Source: Bacteroidota bacterium (lineage in GTDB: Bacteria > Bacteroidota > Bacteroidia > Chitinophagales > Saprospiraceae). Taken from it: a stretch of DNA of 10,490 nucleotides. The stretch spans positions 1 to 10,490 of the forward strand of contig QQUB01000803.1 of the NCBI GenBank assembly GCA_008501835.1, written 5' to 3'. The notes under the pieces were generated by a model that was not told where the DNA came from, made no database searches, and worked only from the letters and a program-made list of their open reading frames with translations. Shown here piece by piece: positions 1-8,100 of the stretch; within the stretch, counting starts at the first letter, position 1; every line of letters starts with the position of its first letter. The position numbers and the translations under genes are program-made.

Positions 1-1178
1 TCATTAATAACTTCTTCAGCCAGTTTAAACACTTCTTTATTGGCCCTGGAAAGATATTCAGAAAAATCCCATTTTTCAATCTGGTAATTCATGTCAAAAA
101 TCCCGCCACGCATAATATTGAAAAGGGTATTGGAAAAATGGCGGGTATCCCTGAATTTATCAGCAGTCAACTGTAATGCATCTGCCGCAGCATTTAATTC
201 AACGAGATGACTTGTACCTGCCGCGACATCCTCCTCAACCAAAGAAGCTGGATTTTTTTCAAGGGTCAAAACACTGGATATTTTGACCAGAGAGGCCTGA
301 CTTTTATTTACATCGGCTACTATGATCCAATCCTTTTCAGCTTTGGCCGACAACGAAATTTCCGTCTGCACAAAATATGCTCCCTTTTCAGCTTTTACAT
401 CCTGCTCTTCCCGGACTGATATTCCCTTTCTGAAAGCATTGAGTTGCAAGGAAGAAAGCAAATATTTAGGATTATCCAACCCAGCAGACCAAACGACATT
501 AGCTTTTAGAGCCTCACTAGGTTCAGCTTTATCTACAATGATCGCACTAAGGGCAAATATTCCAATTCCTGTTTCTTTAATGAGTTCACTCCTTTTATAT
601 GCGTCGACCAGATTACTCGTCTGATTTTGCAGATAACTGCCTACTCCGTAAGGAAGGATATTTTGAATTCCATCCAAAATGGAAATTCGAACTTCTTCAG
701 CTCCAGTATTGATCAGCTGCGACTTCTTTACAAAGCCAAATTTATCACTGGAACTCCATTGATACCTGAATGCCAGGCCAAGGTCATGATTGACTTCTTC
801 AAAAATGACCTTATCCCCATAAATATTTTTATAAAGGTTTCTGGAAATTTCATACCTGCCTTCATACCTGATAGAAAAAGGCTCCCAAATATGTAAACCA
901 TTGTCTTTATGGACCCAAAAGATAGATTTGCTGCCTGTCGTATCAGAAGATTCTGTAATCTTATCATCCGTGTAATAAGGGAACAGTGAGAATTCAGCAT
1001 TCTTTCTTCCAGCAGAAAGGCCTCCATTGCTAGAGATAAACATCCAATGGTTCGAATCACTGACTATGCTCATAAAAAAGGGGCGCATAGCATCGTGATT
1101 CGATATTTTGAAGAAGTTTTCGTTATCAATTTTAACCAGGCTGATTTTCGTTTCGTTTTGGATAGAGTTCTTTTCCAT
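1..1178 (-). CDS. Partial clan GH-Q-like glycan phosphorylase (possible GH149), N-terminal part
   Basis: The frame is open from the ATG at 1178 to the left edge, giving 392 residues with no stop. An in-frame TAA at 1194-1196 just upstream makes this ATG the earliest start. There is no signal peptide, so the protein is probably cytoplasmic. Residues 44-74 hold a block of the type HWMFISSNGGLSAGR followed by LFPYYTDDKI. This resembles the N-terminal beta-sandwich of clan GH-Q phosphorylases (GH94, GH149, GH161), where a SNGG-like turn is common. The rest of the visible part is beta-rich. GH149 enzymes are about 1,100 residues long and phosphorolyse beta-1,3-glucans to glucose 1-phosphate. That would suit the GH16 laminarinase next door, but the catalytic (alpha/alpha)6 barrel lies outside the window. 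The family is an inference from remembered motif shape and context. GH94-like or uncharacterised clan members remain possible. It appears to be its own transcription unit, behind a hairpin and a copy of the 55-base upstream block. Confidence 0.55.
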   Translation of the reverse strand, partial: MEKNSIQNETKISLVKIDNENFFKISNHDAMRPFFMSIVSDSNHWMFISSNGGLSAGRKNAEFSLFPYYTDDKITESSDTTGSKSIFWVHKDNGLHIWEPFSIRYEGRYEISRNLYKNIYGDKVIFEEVNHDLGLAFRYQWSSSDKFGFVKKSQLINTGAEEVRISILDGIQNILPYGVGSYLQNQTSNLVDAYKRSELIKETGIGIFALSAIIVDKAEPSEALKANVVWSAGLDNPKYLLSSLQLNAFRKGISVREEQDVKAEKGAYFVQTEISLSAKAEKDWIIVADVNKSQASLVKISSVLTLEKNPASLVEEDVAAGTSHLVELNAAADALQLTADKFRDTRHFSNTLFNIMRGGIFDMNYQIEKWDFSEYLSRANKEVFKLAEEVIN

Positions 1179-1186
1179 ATTTATAC

Positions 1187-1199
1187 TGATAAATTATCA
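1187..1199. promoter_or_regulatory. Palindrome TGATAA-A-TTATCA just upstream of the phosphorylase-like gene
   Basis: This is a perfect 13-base inverted repeat ending 8 bases before the ATG at 1178. Its position could make it an operator or a small leader structure. The region is very AT-rich, so chance is a real alternative. Confidence 0.3.
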
Positions 1200-1276
1200 T
1201 TATGCTTTAATCACCAAGCGATTATCAATTACAAAATAACCTTTAGACAAAAAAAAGCATTTCGCATGGCTCAAAA

Positions 1277-1331
1277 AAAAAAATCCCTACGACAAATTCA
1301 CTACACGTGATTCGTAACTAATTGATAATTA
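1277..1331 (-). promoter_or_regulatory. Conserved 55-base upstream block, copy 1 (upstream of phosphorylase-like gene)
   Basis: The block matches 8395-8449 without gaps at about 43 of 55 positions, counted by eye. On the minus strand it begins with TAATTATCAATTAGTTACGAA, continues through AGTGAATTTGTCGTAG and ends in a T tract. The ATTTG element resembles the TTTG part of the Bacteroidota -7 consensus TAnnTTTG. It lies about 115 bases upstream of the ATG at 1178. It may combine a regulator site with a sigma-factor promoter, which would give a leader of roughly 100 bases. The promoter role is inferred; the sequence match is seen directly. Confidence 0.6.
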
Positions 1332-1337
1332 ATCAAT
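1321..1337. repeat. Inverted repeat ATTGAT-AATTA-ATCAAT
   Basis: Two perfect 6-base arms are separated by 5 bases, overlapping the distal end of the 55-base block. The left arm and spacer (ATTGATAATTA) are kept in the second block at 8439-8449, but the right arm is not. A further ATCAAT lies at 1224-1229. It may be a dimer-binding operator. Confidence 0.4.
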
Positions 1338-1363
1338 AGTAGTGTTTTTTTCAAATAATTCAC

Positions 1364-1393
1364 CTTTATGGGAGGCCTTTGCCCCCCATAAAG
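1364..1393 (-). terminator. Hairpin after the GH16 gene, probable operon terminator
   Basis: CTTTATGGG (1364-1372) pairs perfectly with CCCATAAAG (1385-1393). After one mismatch, two more G-C pairs close a 6-base loop at 1376-1381. It lies 8 bases beyond the TAA of the GH16 gene and before the next transcription unit. The minus-strand sequence after the stem (GTGAATTATTTG) is only a weak T tract, so termination may be incomplete. Confidence 0.55.
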
Positions 1394-1401
1394 CCCGATT
1401 A

Positions 1402-2223
1402 TTAAATTTCCTGATAAACTCTCACCCAATCAACAACCATTGAGGTTGGAAATGGGGTATCATCGGTGGGAAATCCTACATAATTTCCGCCAACAGCTAC
1501 ATTGAGTATGATATAAAAAGAATGGTCAAAAACCCATTCGCCAGTAACATCATCCGGCCTTATCCGCTGGTAGAGGAAATCATCCACATAAAAGTCGATA
1601 TATTCTTCTACCCATTCTACTGCAAAAACATGAAAATCTTTATCAAACCGATCATTTGTAAAGCCGTAGCTCTTGGTGATTGATTCCCCTTTAGAATAAC
1701 CCGGGCCATGCAGGGTTCCATGAATTACATTAGGTTCTTGTCCACGATATTCCATGATGTCAATTTCTCCGCATTGGGGCCAGTCAACCTGGTCTATATT
1801 GGCGCCCAAAAGCCAAAATGCCGGCCAAATTCCAGGCCCTGTAGGCATTTTTATTTTTGCTTCAAAACGACCGTAAGCCTGTTCAAATAATCCAGCAGTT
1901 GTTATCCTGGCGGATGTAAAGGCTGAACCGGAATAACTTTCTCGCCTGGCAGTAATTACCAGATTACCTTCTCCATCAAGAGATACATTTTCCGGGCGAT
2001 CGGTATCATACTCCAACTGAAAATTACCCCAATCTGTACCAATGTCGTAGGTCCATTTGGTGGCGTCAGGTAATTGACCTTCCGGACCTTCAAAATCATC
2101 CTCCCATACCAATTGCCAATTACGATCTTCAATAACATTATCATCATCCGTACAGCCCAGGGCCAAAAAGGCTAAAGCCAACAGAATTAAGCTTTTACTA
2201 TAAAAGATATTATTCAATTTCAT
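1402..2223 (-). CDS. GH16 laminarinase-type endo-beta-glucanase lipoprotein
   Basis: This is a 273-residue glycoside hydrolase family 16 enzyme expected to cut internal bonds of beta-1,3- or mixed-linkage beta-glucan at the cell surface. The signal peptide ends in a lipobox, LALG followed by Cys24. The acidic tail after it (TDDDN) resembles the Bacteroidota surface-export signal. The GH16 jelly roll spans about residues 36-273. The active site is GEIDIMEY, with predicted nucleophile Glu153, helper Asp155 and acid/base Glu158. The ExDxxE spacing is the beta-bulge form of laminarinases, not the ExDxE form of lichenases. Flanking motifs GIWPAFWLLG, HGTLHGPG and FYIILNVAVGG are also typical. The length fits a single catalytic domain with no extra binding module. 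It is the last gene of the operon, 96 bases after the binding lipoprotein, with leader context AAACAAATG. Exact linkage specificity cannot be read from the sequence. Confidence 0.93.
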   Translation of the reverse strand: MKLNNIFYSKSLILLALAFLALGCTDDDNVIEDRNWQLVWEDDFEGPEGQLPDATKWTYDIGTDWGNFQLEYDTDRPENVSLDGEGNLVITARRESYSGSAFTSARITTAGLFEQAYGRFEAKIKMPTGPGIWPAFWLLGANIDQVDWPQCGEIDIMEYRGQEPNVIHGTLHGPGYSKGESITKSYGFTNDRFDKDFHVFAVEWVEEYIDFYVDDFLYQRIRPDDVTGEWVFDHSFYIILNVAVGGNYVGFPTDDTPFPTSMVVDWVRVYQEI

Positions 2224-2242
2224 TTGTTTAGATTTTTGATTT

Positions 2243-2295
2243 ATGAAAATGAGGTGGCTACATAAAACAGATTAACCAGCCACCTCGGTTTTCAT
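2243..2295 (-). other. Strong intergenic hairpin between binding lipoprotein and GH16 genes
   Basis: GAGGTGGCT (2251-2259) pairs perfectly with AGCCACCTC (2278-2286) around an 18-base loop. Beyond a small internal loop (T against GG), ATGAAAA (2243-2249) pairs with TTTTCAT (2289-2295). On the minus strand the stem is followed by TAAATCAAAAATC, not a clear T tract. It may be a partial terminator or an RNA-processing and stability element that changes the ratio of the two lipoproteins. The 2224-2319 gap holds no other clear signal. Confidence 0.5.
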
Positions 2296-2319
2296 TCGAC
2301 TAGCTTTCATCCAAGCTGG

Positions 2320-5133
2320 TTAGTTGCGGAAATAAATATTATCGATATAAACATTCCCATCCCCTACAAATTTAAACTGGAACACATCCGTCAAATCAAC
2401 GGGTGAAAATGAGGATAAAGGAATATCAATACTTGTCCAGCCTGAAGTTGGAACAGTTAATGCGTATGGAGTTTCAACCGGTCCCGGGCTAATCAAGAAA
2501 ACCTCCAGGGTGGTTGAAGTAGCGGACCAAAAATCAATATGCAAATTGGCATACCCGGAAACATCCTGACTGCTGCCCAGTTCAATTCCCTGGTAGTTCA
2601 AACCTGTGTATAACAAGGTATTATTGCCAGCAACAGAAACTTCAGAAACTACTGTTGCTTGTCCCCAATCAGGATAAAAATTGGTGCCGGCTACATTGTC
2701 AAAAGCATCGCTGAATATGGAAATCACATCTCCTGGATTATCAGTCGGCGCAGGAGCTGCTTCAGTTGGTTCGGAAGGACCGCCTGTATCGATAAAAAAG
2801 TAGAGATTATCAATATAAATATCCCCATCACCATCAAACTTAAACTGAATAACATCTGCCAGATCCACCGGTGAAAAGGCAGAAAGCGGAATATCAATAC
2901 TAGCCCAACCGGAGGTTGGCACAGGCAATGCGTAGGCTGTTTCTACGGGACCATTACTGATCAGGAAAATATTCAATCCAGTTGAGTTGCCTGTCCAGAT
3001 GTCCAAATGAACATGCGTCATACCGGAAACATCCTCATTACCGCCCAGCTGAATTCCCTGGTAATTCAAACCTGTATAAAGCAAAGTATTATTTCCAGCT
3101 ACAGAAACCTCTGAAACTACCGTTGCTTGTCCCCAGTCAGGGTAAAAATCCGTTCCCGATAAATTCATGTAGGCATCGCTAAAGACGGAAATTACATCTC
3201 CGGCTGGATGAGTCGGTGTGGGTGCAGCTACCGTTGGGGCATCTCCTCCTCCAGACCCGCTATAGAAATAAATGTTATCCAGATAGATCGTTCCATTTCC
3301 ATCAAATTTCAACTGGATGATATCTGCCAGATCTACCGGATTAAATGCTGATAATGGGATATCAACACTCCCCCATCCTGAAGTTGGTACTGATAAAGCA
3401 TATGGAGTTTCTACAGGTCCGTCACTGATCAAAAACACATTCAGATCATTTGAATTGGCTGTCCAGAAATCCAGATGTAAATAATCCATTCCTGATGCAT
3501 CAAGACTACTTGCCAATTCTACTCCCTGATAATTAAAACCTGCATATAACAAAGTATTATTACCCTGAACACTTACCTCAGAAACTGATGTAGTTTGTCC
3601 CCAATCTGGATAAAAATTGGTTCCTGGTAAATTGTTATAGGCATCGCTAAAAATGGAAATCACATCGCCTGCTGATTGGGTTGGAGTTGGAGCAGCCACA
3701 TTTGGGCCGGATCCTCCGCTACTGCCTGAACCATCGGTGTAGAAATAAACATTATCAACATATACATTCGGTAGATCTCCTGATAACACCAATTGGGCCA
3801 GGTTTGCCCGGGAGGTCAATCCTACGAAGTCTGATAATGGCATATCCAGACTCACCCAGGCTCCAGTTTGCAAAGTTGGACTTGTAAAAGACAGCTCATG
3901 AGAAGAATCATCGCCTCCATCAAATGTATTATTCGCACCAAAATCAACCAATAGTACTTTAAAAGCGGCTGGCAGGTCCGTTGGATCAGGAGTCCAGATA
4001 TCCATATGGAAATGGGACATTCCAGTCGCATCTATGGTCTGAGAAGTGAACTCAATACCAACGAAATTCAGGTTTTTGTACCGCTTAACATCATCACCAT
4101 CTATTTGAATATCAAATGTTTCCGCAGTAGAGAATTCCCAATAGGTGTTCCATAGATCAACCGGAACATTAGTATATGCATTACTGAAAAGAGAGATCAC
4201 ACTATCCGGGTGTACCGTTGGTACAGGGGCCGGTTCGGTTGGCCCTACGGCTTGTCCTGTTGCTCCAATGGTCAAGGATCCTGTAGCTTGCACTTCTCCT
4301 AACATAGCGGTTATGACAACCGTGCCGCTATCCACTACAGTAACCACTCCTGTTTCACTTACCGTTGCAAGCCCAGGATTGGAAGATTCAAAGGTAAAAT
4401 ACCCTGGGGCCGCATTGATAGTTTGATCAATTCCATTGGGCATATTAAAGGTGGCCGAAGTTCCTCCAATCTGCACTTCTTCACCAGTCTCTGCAAAAGT
4501 TTCCTGATCCTGTCCGGCTAAAATAGCCCCTCGGGGATTGGCCAGTGTTCCTAATTTTTCAAATTGCACCTCATCCATCCAAAAGGTATAACCATTTCCT
4601 TCTAAAGGCGTAGCAACATAATAAAGCATTCCTCTTTCCTGAGTCAACTTAGAAGGCTCTGGAATTGGAATAATTATTTTTTGCCAATTTGAGTTTAACT
4701 TAATTTCAGTGTAGGAAGTTGTGTATTTTAATTCTCCGAAATCATTCCCAAAACCAATTTCATCAATGGAAACCGGACCGGAAGCTTTAGCCCAAAAAGT
4801 AAGGGCATCAAACCCGGAAAGATCCCTTCCGGATGAAGTTATAAAAGCACCAGCAGCATAACTTCCGCCGGGATCGCCATCGTTTGGCACCGCAAACCTC
4901 ATGGAAGAACTCCCTGCATATTTCACATCGGTGTCTACATCAAAAGCCGTTAAACTGGCTCCGGAAAAAACATTGTAATTCAAACCGGCGCTGAAACCAT
5001 CAATGAATACTTCTCCATTGGCGGGGAATGTGGCTGGTTCTAAATCTTCTAAATCTCTCGTACAGCCCATTCCTAATAACAGGATAAGGCTTGTAAAAAG
5101 AGCAATTTTGGAATAATTATTTATAAAATTCAT
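2320..5133 (-). CDS. Multimodular surface lipoprotein with Ig-like domain and four putative carbohydrate-binding repeats
   Basis: This 937-residue lipoprotein starts with a signal peptide whose lipobox is LLGMG followed by Cys24, then an acidic tail (TRDLEDLE). Residues about 38-195 form a beta-sandwich like those in carbohydrate-binding modules (LSGFDALTFWAKA ... WQKIIIPIPEPSKL ... FWMDEVQFEKL). Residues about 204-290 look like a BIG2-type Ig domain (ATVSETGVVTVVDSGTVVITA). Four modules follow, starting near residues 311, 490, 646 and 802. Each opens with VISxFSDAY and ends in (Y)xDNxYF, and they are joined by Pro/Thr/Gly/Ser linkers. No catalytic motif is visible, so a surface glycan-binding role is inferred. 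Aromatic residues in FYPDWGQ and the Trp of TSGW are candidate ligand contacts. Similar modules occur, as I recall, attached to beta-glucanases, but I cannot name the family. The gene lies 18 bases after the GH-A fusion gene, so co-transcription is likely. Its leader AAAACAAATG resembles that of the GH16 gene. Confidence 0.8.
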   Translation of the reverse strand: MNFINNYSKIALFTSLILLLGMGCTRDLEDLEPATFPANGEVFIDGFSAGLNYNVFSGASLTAFDVDTDVKYAGSSSMRFAVPNDGDPGGSYAAGAFITSSGRDLSGFDALTFWAKASGPVSIDEIGFGNDFGELKYTTSYTEIKLNSNWQKIIIPIPEPSKLTQERGMLYYVATPLEGNGYTFWMDEVQFEKLGTLANPRGAILAGQDQETFAETGEEVQIGGTSATFNMPNGIDQTINAAPGYFTFESSNPGLATVSETGVVTVVDSGTVVITAMLGEVQATGSLTIGATGQAVGPTEPAPVPTVHPDSVISLFSNAYTNVPVDLWNTYWEFSTAETFDIQIDGDDVKRYKNLNFVGIEFTSQTIDATGMSHFHMDIWTPDPTDLPAAFKVLLVDFGANNTFDGGDDSSHELSFTSPTLQTGAWVSLDMPLSDFVGLTSRANLAQLVLSGDLPNVYVDNVYFYTDGSGSSGGSGPNVAAPTPTQSAGDVISIFSDAYNNLPGTNFYPDWGQTTSVSEVSVQGNNTLLYAGFNYQGVELASSLDASGMDYLHLDFWTANSNDLNVFLISDGPVETPYALSVPTSGWGSVDIPLSAFNPVDLADIIQLKFDGNGTIYLDNIYFYSGSGGGDAPTVAAPTPTHPAGDVISVFSDAYMNLSGTDFYPDWGQATVVSEVSVAGNNTLLYTGLNYQGIQLGGNEDVSGMTHVHLDIWTGNSTGLNIFLISNGPVETAYALPVPTSGWASIDIPLSAFSPVDLADVIQFKFDGDGDIYIDNLYFFIDTGGPSEPTEAAPAPTDNPGDVISIFSDAFDNVAGTNFYPDWGQATVVSEVSVAGNNTLLYTGLNYQGIELGSSQDVSGYANLHIDFWSATSTTLEVFLISPGPVETPYALTVPTSGWTSIDIPLSSFSPVDLTDVFQFKFVGDGNVYIDNIYFRN
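2323..3666 (-). repeat. Three tandem coding repeats, 468-base period
   Basis: The last three modules of the binding lipoprotein begin at Asp490, Asp646 and Asp802. That is exactly 156 codons (468 bases) apart, with no net insertion or deletion. They share GDVISxFSDA, FYPDWGQ, VSEVSV, GNNTLLY, GPVETxYAL, VPTSGW and DIPLSxF. The second and third copies are the closest pair, with a stretch of about 32 identical residues starting at FYPDWGQAT. The DNA is also clearly alike but has many silent differences, so the duplication is not very recent. Confidence 0.9.
3739..4203 (-). repeat. Divergent first copy of the binding module
   Basis: Residues 311-465 of the binding lipoprotein have the same frame (SVISLFSNAYTN ... 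FVGIEF ... MSHFHMDIWT ... WVSLDMPLSDF ... VYVDNVYFY). They are longer and clearly different from the three later copies, with an insert rich in Asp and Gly (TFDGGDDSSH) that could bind a metal. It may bind a different ligand or be the ancestral module. Confidence 0.75.
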
Positions 5134-5151
5134 TTGTTTTATTTTTAAGGA

Positions 5152-8100
5152 CTACATCCCAATGTTAATTTGAAAATAAGTTCTGATCTCCCATTCCTGA
5201 CCATTATCAAAACCAACAGCTGTTGGATCACAAACAGAAGCACCGCTTGCGTCGATAGAATGAGTTGGGCAATATCTAGGCGAATACTGATCGAGGGATC
5301 TCCACGTATATCGAATACCTAAACGCGAACCAGGCAGGTCAAACCATCCAGGTTTTCCAACAGAGGTAGAAAGATCAGCCATTAATTGCAATGGGTAAGT
5401 CAGGTTGAAATCACGATGATAATCGAAAGGGCCCCAATCATCAACCTTCACCATGGAAGTGAGTTTCATCTTTTTATATACCATCCTAAGATCTCCCCCA
5501 AACCTGTGGATCAATCTTGGGTCACTACCATTAGCCTGGGCGTTGCCTCCATATAGATTAGCAATAAATCCAAAATCAGGACTTGGCTTTGACACAATTC
5601 TCGCATAGGCTTCCCACAAGTCTTCTGCCGGAGCTGAACCAGGGAAAGCAAACAATGAACGTCCGTCTGCAAAAATACCGATCGCAGCATCCTGGATAGT
5701 GGGTAAGTGGCGATAAACAAATCCGGCACTTATAGCAAACCCTGCATCCTCGGCTCTGTCGTTGTCCCACTCATACATCCATGTTGCCGGAGTTGGATCA
5801 TAAGTGAAAAGAATTTCACCGGCAATGGTTTCTCTATTGCCTCTTACAGCAAATGGGTCATCAATGATATTTCTTGGCCTGCCCGGAGCTGAAATATCAC
5901 CGGAAATGGGACCGACAACTGGTTTCTGCCATAAGAAATTGGGAGCGATGGTAAAATCTCCAATGATATAACTAAAACCCGTCAGGAAGTTATACTGATT
6001 TCCGCTGCCGCTATCCTTTAATCTCCATCCCGTGAAAGTTTTTGTATAATCAGCTCCTCCGTTAGCAACTAACCCCATAGCAGCACCCTGTGCATACCAT
6101 TTTATAGGCCCTCCCTGGTAGGTAAGTTTGGCTTTTCCTCCCCAGGTATCTTTCAGTCCAATTTTATCTTCATAAACTTCACCTTTCAGTTCATCTGCAA
6201 GTTGGAAAGTTCTGTCAACCAATGGTTGTCCACCCCAGATACCACCGATCTCAAATCCAATGGGCCCAAAATTCCTTTTGGCATGAAGAGTTACCCTCCT
6301 GGTTAACGGCATTGGTACTGCGAAGGAACTTACTGCCGGAGATTGTTCTGCTATATCTTCATGATAGATCCCGGTTACATCAAAGGTTGCCAGTTTGCGA
6401 GAATATTTTACCAAAAGCGCCGGGTTCGCTCCCCACCACAATTCAGGACCAAACGCAACTTTAAGTCCGGTCAGGGATTTTTTGCCTTCAATTTCGAATC
6501 CAAATGGTGCATTTCCGTTGTAGATATCGATATTAGGTCCATAATTCGCTTCCGGATACAATCCAAAAAAGTCACCCTCATAACCCCAGTGAAAATGGCC
6601 GGTACGGTAAAAGCCTGTCAGGTCAAACATTTTACTGGTCCAACTGAAATCAGCACGGTAAACCTGCAAGCGGTTATTTGACGAGATAATCTGATCACCG
6701 TTGGGAGTGCTGATGGTAACAGGTCGTCCCCGGTTTTCATAAAAGATCTCATTGATCGGATTTTGAGCAACATTACCAAGAACGTTGAAAGCTACATTGG
6801 CACGAACGTTTTCCGTTGGTTTTGCCTGCACTCCAACAAAAAAGGATTGCATATGGTCAAAGCCCAATTTATTCGGATATTGAGTTTCAACCGGATCCGG
6901 AGTTGTTGGAGTTGAGATGAGTTTTCCACCAGTATTGAAGGTAGACAGATCAACTCTAAAACCACTAATGCTTACTTTTTTTTTCTCTTCTATTTCCAGA
7001 GCGGCCTTATCCCCTCTAGCCTGTGTTTCAGCTTCGGCAAGATTGACGCCTTTAAAGTGTTTATCAATAACTTCGAGGGTCACACCATCACCAAAAGGAT
7101 TTAATTCATGAACTTTTTTCAATGCGTAGTAGGCAGCCCTTGGATAGAGCTTATACAATCCGCGAATATTGGTTTGACCTTTTGCACAAATCCCAAACCA
7201 CTCTTCATTCATATTGTTTTCACCTTCCACAAAATCACTTGTGTAACCACCATTGGCCCAGGAAGCATTTACATCATGGACTTCCAGATTCTCTGTTTGT
7301 TTGAATTTCCACCAACCATCACTAAACTGGAAAGTAAATCCTCCAATGCAATTACCTGTTTTTCCAAGACCGGCAGCATTTTGATAAATTTCTTTCCAGT
7401 TTTCAACCTTATAATAGGCCTGAGAAACCTGATCCTCTGTATTTTCAATAACATTAAAGGCATCAGCACCGAATTCAGTGAATAATACTGGTTTACCATA
7501 CTCATTTTTCACCCGCTCAAATAAATCCCCAAAGGAAACTCCGCGATATACGTTGGTACCAAAAATATCAACATCCTGACATTCTTCAGCTATGATATCC
7601 AGGAAAAGCAAATCACCGTTACACATGGCAACAGGGTGATTGGAATCCACACTCTTCATCAATACAGCCGCCTCATTAAACAAGGTATACATATCACGGG
7701 CACGTTTGGTGGACTTTCTTTTTTCAATAGGAATGTCCTCTGTTTCGGCACCCTCCCAGAAAAGACCGTAATTATTCTCATTCCCCAACAGGTACATGAT
7801 TAAACCTGGAGTATTTTGATATTCCTGGGCCAATTCTCTTACTTCGGAGAGCAGCAATTCACGGGTAGCTCTATCTCCATAATTTGTATTCCCGATCCAC
7901 TCTCTGTTTACCGTCAATCCATAACGACCAAAGGAATGGTTCAACATGGTATAGATACCGTAATTTTCATACATGTACTCTATCCATTTTGGAGGAACTC
8001 CTGTGTAAATTCTTACCGCATTAACACCCATATTTTTTAACATGGCCATTTCTGCGTCCAGAGCTGCTTTGATGATGTCATCGGATTGATTCCATAAGCT

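Noticed and set aside
322..624. Plus-strand frame of 100 codons
   Set aside because: It is antisense to the phosphorylase-like gene, of low-complexity composition and without a start context. It is a shadow frame.
728..1060. Minus-strand reading frame of 110 codons within the left-edge gene
   Set aside because: It lies in a different frame inside the 392-codon open frame at 1-1178, which has a recognisable N-terminal motif. The shorter frame has no domain-like features.
1251..1284. Two A/T homopolymer tracts considered as terminator tails
   Set aside because: No stable stem lies immediately upstream on either strand. The second tract is part of the conserved block.
2323..4203. Long regular repeats considered as a CRISPR array or mobile-element repeats
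   Set aside because: The period is 468 bases, the frame is kept throughout and the repeats encode protein modules. No short identical repeats with unique spacers are present.
7108..7485. Plus-strand frame of 125 codons
   Set aside because: It is antisense to the conserved TIM-barrel part of the GH-A fusion gene, whose catalytic motifs are intact there.
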